From Candidatus Kaiserbacteria bacterium RIFCSPLOWO2_02_FULL_54_13 (GTDB taxonomy: Bacteria > Patescibacteriota > Minisyncoccia > Phycocordibacterales > Phycocordibacteraceae): a DNA stretch of 6,399 nt. Where the stretch lies: positions 1-6,399 of the forward strand of contig MFMI01000009.1 of NCBI GenBank assembly GCA_001783465.1, written 5' to 3'. Both the position numbers and the translations under genes were made by a program. The first letter of the stretch is position 1. The number at the start of each line of letters is the position of its first letter. Shown here piece by piece: positions 4,722 through 6,399 of the stretch. Under the pieces are notes generated by a model. It was not told the DNA's origin. It saw only the letters and a list, made by a program, of their open reading frames with translations, and did no database searches.

Positions 4722-5300
4722 ATGAGTTTTTCAAATACCGAGCTCTCTACGCTCACGGATGCTGAAGTGCTTGTGTGTTCACAAAAGGAGCCCGAGCTCT
4801 TCGCTCTCTTGGTCCGTCGCTATGAAGCGCCCCTCCTGCGCCGGGCTCGCACGATATTGAGGAGTCCCGAAGATGCCGAAGAGGCCGTCCAGGACGCCTT
4901 TACCAAGATATATCTCTACGCGGATAAGTACCGCGAACAGGAGGGCGCTAGCTTCTCTTCGTGGGCGTACACCATTCTGAACCGCGTCGCGTATACGAAG
5001 TACGTCGCACGGCGTAAGGAGAGTGGGCGGACGGCGACACTTGAGCCGGAGCACTACGAGTCTCTGCCGGATGTGCGAGCCGAATTTCTTGAAGACCTTT
5101 CGGTAAGGAACGAAGTCATCACGGCGCTCGCGAAATTGCCGGAGGCCGCGGCAAAGATATTGCGGTTACAGTTTATAGAAGGGAAGAGTCAGGCAGAAAT
5201 TGCGAAGGCAGAAGAGCTCTCCATCCCCGCGGTGAAGACGCGCGTTCATCGCGCCAAGAAACTTTTCAAACAAGCATATGACAAACAACATTATGATTGA
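4722..5300 (+). CDS. ECF-type RNA polymerase sigma factor
   Basis: Directs RNA polymerase to a specific promoter set. It has 192 residues from ATG 4722 (197 from ATG 4707; the later ATG is preferred because of the promoter candidate and because the family match begins at about residue 10). Region sigma-2 covers about 26-98: ELFALLVRRYEAPLLRRARTILRSPEDAEEAVQDAFTKIY, then FSSWAYTILNRVAYTKYVARRK, the core-binding and -10 recognition segment. Region sigma-4 covers about 133-183: ALAKLPEAAAKILRLQFIEGKSQAEIA, with the helix-turn-helix ending PAVKTRVHRAKKLFK. There is no sigma-1.1 or sigma-3, which marks the ECF group. The 3' end overlaps the small membrane protein gene, as is usual for sigma/anti-sigma pairs. 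Which ECF subgroup it belongs to I cannot say. Confidence 0.93.
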   Translation: MSFSNTELSTLTDAEVLVCSQKEPELFALLVRRYEAPLLRRARTILRSPEDAEEAVQDAFTKIYLYADKYREQEGASFSSWAYTILNRVAYTKYVARRKESGRTATLEPEHYESLPDVRAEFLEDLSVRNEVITALAKLPEAAAKILRLQFIEGKSQAEIAKAEELSIPAVKTRVHRAKKLFKQAYDKQHYD

Positions 5301-5649
5301 AAATACTGAGCGAGGCGAACGTACTAGCGAATCAAACATAGAGCACATTGTGATGCGTCGCGTGCGCATTATCCGGATTCTGGCGCTCATCATCTCCACC
5401 GCGACGCTCGCGGTACTGACGACAGTCGCCGGCCTGTGGGGGATCGGCAAGGAGGTGTGGGTTGCCCAAGTCCTACAAAATGACCCGGATAATATTTTTG
5501 AACTCCCGTGGTTCTATCTCGGAGCATTCTGGCACACGAGCATAGTGGTGCAGATGCTCATCCTCCTCACGCTCGTCTCGTTTATCTTCCTCGTGCGCGA
5601 GTTCGTCCGCTTCCTCGCCCCTTTCTTCACCCCCGCCCACTCCCAATAA
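5278..5649 (+). CDS. Small two-helix membrane protein, possible anti-sigma factor
   Basis: No family recognised. It has 123 residues from ATG 5278, or 118 from the in-frame ATG 5293; neither has a Shine-Dalgarno, and both overlap the sigma gene (23 or 8 bases), suggesting translational coupling. A charged N-terminal stretch of about 30 residues (TERGERTSESNIEHIVMRRVR) precedes a first hydrophobic span at about 31-55 (IIRILALIISTATLAVLTTVAGLWG). A loop of about 30 residues follows, with NDPDNIFELPWFYLG, then a second span at about 86-107 (TSIVVQMLILLTLVSFIFLV) and a short tail. Both ends are likely cytoplasmic. Anti-sigma factors are often single-pass with a longer cytoplasmic domain; the one here would be very short and no zinc-binding HxxxCxxC is present. 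The anti-sigma role is inferred only from overlap and membrane topology. Confidence 0.8.
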   Translation: MTNNIMIENTERGERTSESNIEHIVMRRVRIIRILALIISTATLAVLTTVAGLWGIGKEVWVAQVLQNDPDNIFELPWFYLGAFWHTSIVVQMLILLTLVSFIFLVREFVRFLAPFFTPAHSQ

Positions 5650-5685
5650 GTATCCACAGCTAATAAATATAAACATAACCTTAAT

Positions 5686-5701
5686 TTACGCTATAGCGTA
5701 A
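5686..5701. promoter_or_regulatory. Perfect 16-bp palindrome before the PaaX/Cas2-like gene, likely operator
   Basis: TTACGCTATAGCGTAA is fully self-complementary and lies 10 bases upstream of the start codon. Weak promoter hexamers overlap or flank it: TTAATT (5681-5686), TATAGC (5692-5697), TAAGAT (5699-5704) and TATGGT (5704-5709). A winged-helix dimer site controlling the gene beside it is the simplest reading. Bases 5678-5693 recur at 6384-6399 with 14 of 16 identical. Confidence 0.6.
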
Positions 5702-5711
5702 GATATGGTAC

Positions 5712-6356
5712 ATGAGATTAGGTGTACGTCGTGAGAAGAAAAATCTGGACCGTAAAGTGGTCGGCAAGATAATCGCGCATGCACGCGGGAACGAACGCGT
5801 TCCGCTCCAGACGATTATTCTCGGGACATTGTATATAACAGGTATGCTCACGACGGCACTTATCGCACCCAATGCAGTACAGTTGTTTGAGTATCTAGAT
5901 CCAATTTCTCGCAAGAACACCATGCGTTTTAATCAACGTGTCACGCAAGCACTCTTGCGATTAGAGCGCCGCGGGTTAATCCATATCGAGAGTGAAGGGA
6001 GAGGACGACAGGTGATAATTACGAGCAAGGGAGAAAAGATAATCGACGCATTATACGCCGAATCATACGTCATCCCTCGCCCATTTCGCTGGGACGGAAA
6101 GTGGCGTCTCGTCATGTTCGACGTACCAGAGAAACGTAAGAAAGTTCGCGATACGCTTCGTATGTTACTGCGGAGCGCCGGCTTTATTTATTTTCAAGAC
6201 AGCGCATGGATACAGCCGTATCTCTGTGATGAACTCGTTACACTGCTTCGTTCGCACCTCGGGAGCGGAAAGGGCGAAATACGCTATCTCACTGCATCAT
6301 TTGCGGATGAAAGCGATTACACATTCCGCAAGCATTTCGATCTCATCGCTATCTGA
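5712..6356 (+). CDS. PaaX-type regulator: winged helix plus Cas2-like domain
   Basis: A 214-residue protein of a type I know as abundant in Parcubacteria, often auto-annotated as PaaX or Cas2. Residues 1-31 are strongly basic. Residues 34-60 are hydrophobic (TIILGTLYITGMLTTALIAPNAVQLF), either a buried helix pair or a membrane segment. Residues 68-118 look like a winged helix: RFNQRVTQALLRLERRGLIHIES, then RQVIITSKGEKIID. Residues 127-210 form the Cas2-like ferredoxin-fold part: WDGKWRLVMFDVPEKRKKVRDTLRMLLRSAGFIYFQDSAWIQPY, with D137 at the Cas2 acidic position, ending YTFRKHFDL. No cas1, CRISPR repeat or aminoacyl catabolic genes are nearby, so transcriptional regulation is favoured over a CRISPR role. 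The target is unknown; autoregulation through the palindrome upstream is plausible. Confidence 0.85.
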   Translation: MRLGVRREKKNLDRKVVGKIIAHARGNERVPLQTIILGTLYITGMLTTALIAPNAVQLFEYLDPISRKNTMRFNQRVTQALLRLERRGLIHIESEGRGRQVIITSKGEKIIDALYAESYVIPRPFRWDGKWRLVMFDVPEKRKKVRDTLRMLLRSAGFIYFQDSAWIQPYLCDELVTLLRSHLGSGKGEIRYLTASFADESDYTFRKHFDLIAI

Positions 6357-6383
6357 CCCCTCATTTACGGGCTTTCTCCATGT

Positions 6384-6399
6384 ACCTTATTCTACGCTA
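6384..6399 (+). repeat. Second copy (partial, at window edge) of the palindrome region
   Basis: ACCTTATTCTACGCTA matches ACCTTAATTTACGCTA at 5678-5693 in 14 of 16 positions and stops exactly at the palindrome centre because the window ends. The rest of 6357-6399 holds no gene I can support. Confidence 0.45.

Noticed and set aside
5712..6356. CRISPR adaptation gene cas2
   Set aside because: Only the second half is Cas2-like, a winged helix precedes it, and no cas1, other cas gene or repeat array is in the window.
6380..6399. ATG at 6380 as start of another gene
   Set aside because: Only six codons are visible, there is no start signal, and the same bases match the promoter repeat; no support.

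Overview
The window looks like a chromosomal piece of a Candidate Phyla Radiation (Patescibacteria) bacterium, most likely Parcubacteria. This rests on familiarity, not a search. The reasons are the short divergent bS6 and bS18, an EF-P with an MQQRKP loop in place of the usual PGKG-type loop, a PaaX/Cas2-like regulator of the type common in those genomes, compact spacing, and mostly Shine-Dalgarno-less genes. TGA clearly ends metG, tatD, the sigma gene and the last gene, so the code is standard and not the TGA=Gly code of Gracilibacteria/SR1.

Layout, left to right on +: the 3' three quarters of metG (methionyl-tRNA synthetase) overlaps tatD (metal-dependent DNase) by ATGA. Next come rpsF (bS6), ssb and rpsR (bS18) in the conserved bacterial order, each apparently with its own promoter. 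Two structured inverted-repeat elements flank ssb, and a hairpin terminator follows rpsR. Next is a 154-residue protein I do not recognise, the only gene here with a strong Shine-Dalgarno. It converges on efp (EF-P, minus strand) over a shared intrinsic terminator. efp is divergent from an ECF-type sigma factor across a short region with a 6-bp dyad. The sigma gene overlaps a small two-helix membrane protein, a possible anti-sigma pair. The last gene is a winged-helix plus Cas2-like (PaaX-type) regulator. A perfect 16-bp palindrome lies just upstream of it, and the start of that promoter region recurs (14/16) at the right edge of the window.

Most genes serve translation (metG, rpsF, rpsR, efp) or DNA maintenance (ssb, tatD); the right third is regulatory. 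Repeated themes are extended -10 promoters (TGn plus a TAnnnT hexamer) placed so close to ATG that mRNAs would be leaderless or nearly so, and palindromes at gene starts. The items most worth a second look are the inverted repeat that would bury the ssb start codon in read-through mRNA, the perfectly closed three-way junction between ssb and rpsR, the dispersed palindromic repeat read in frame inside the SSB linker, the repeated palindrome at the regulator, and the sigma/membrane-protein pair. There is no gene-free stretch longer than 300 bases.
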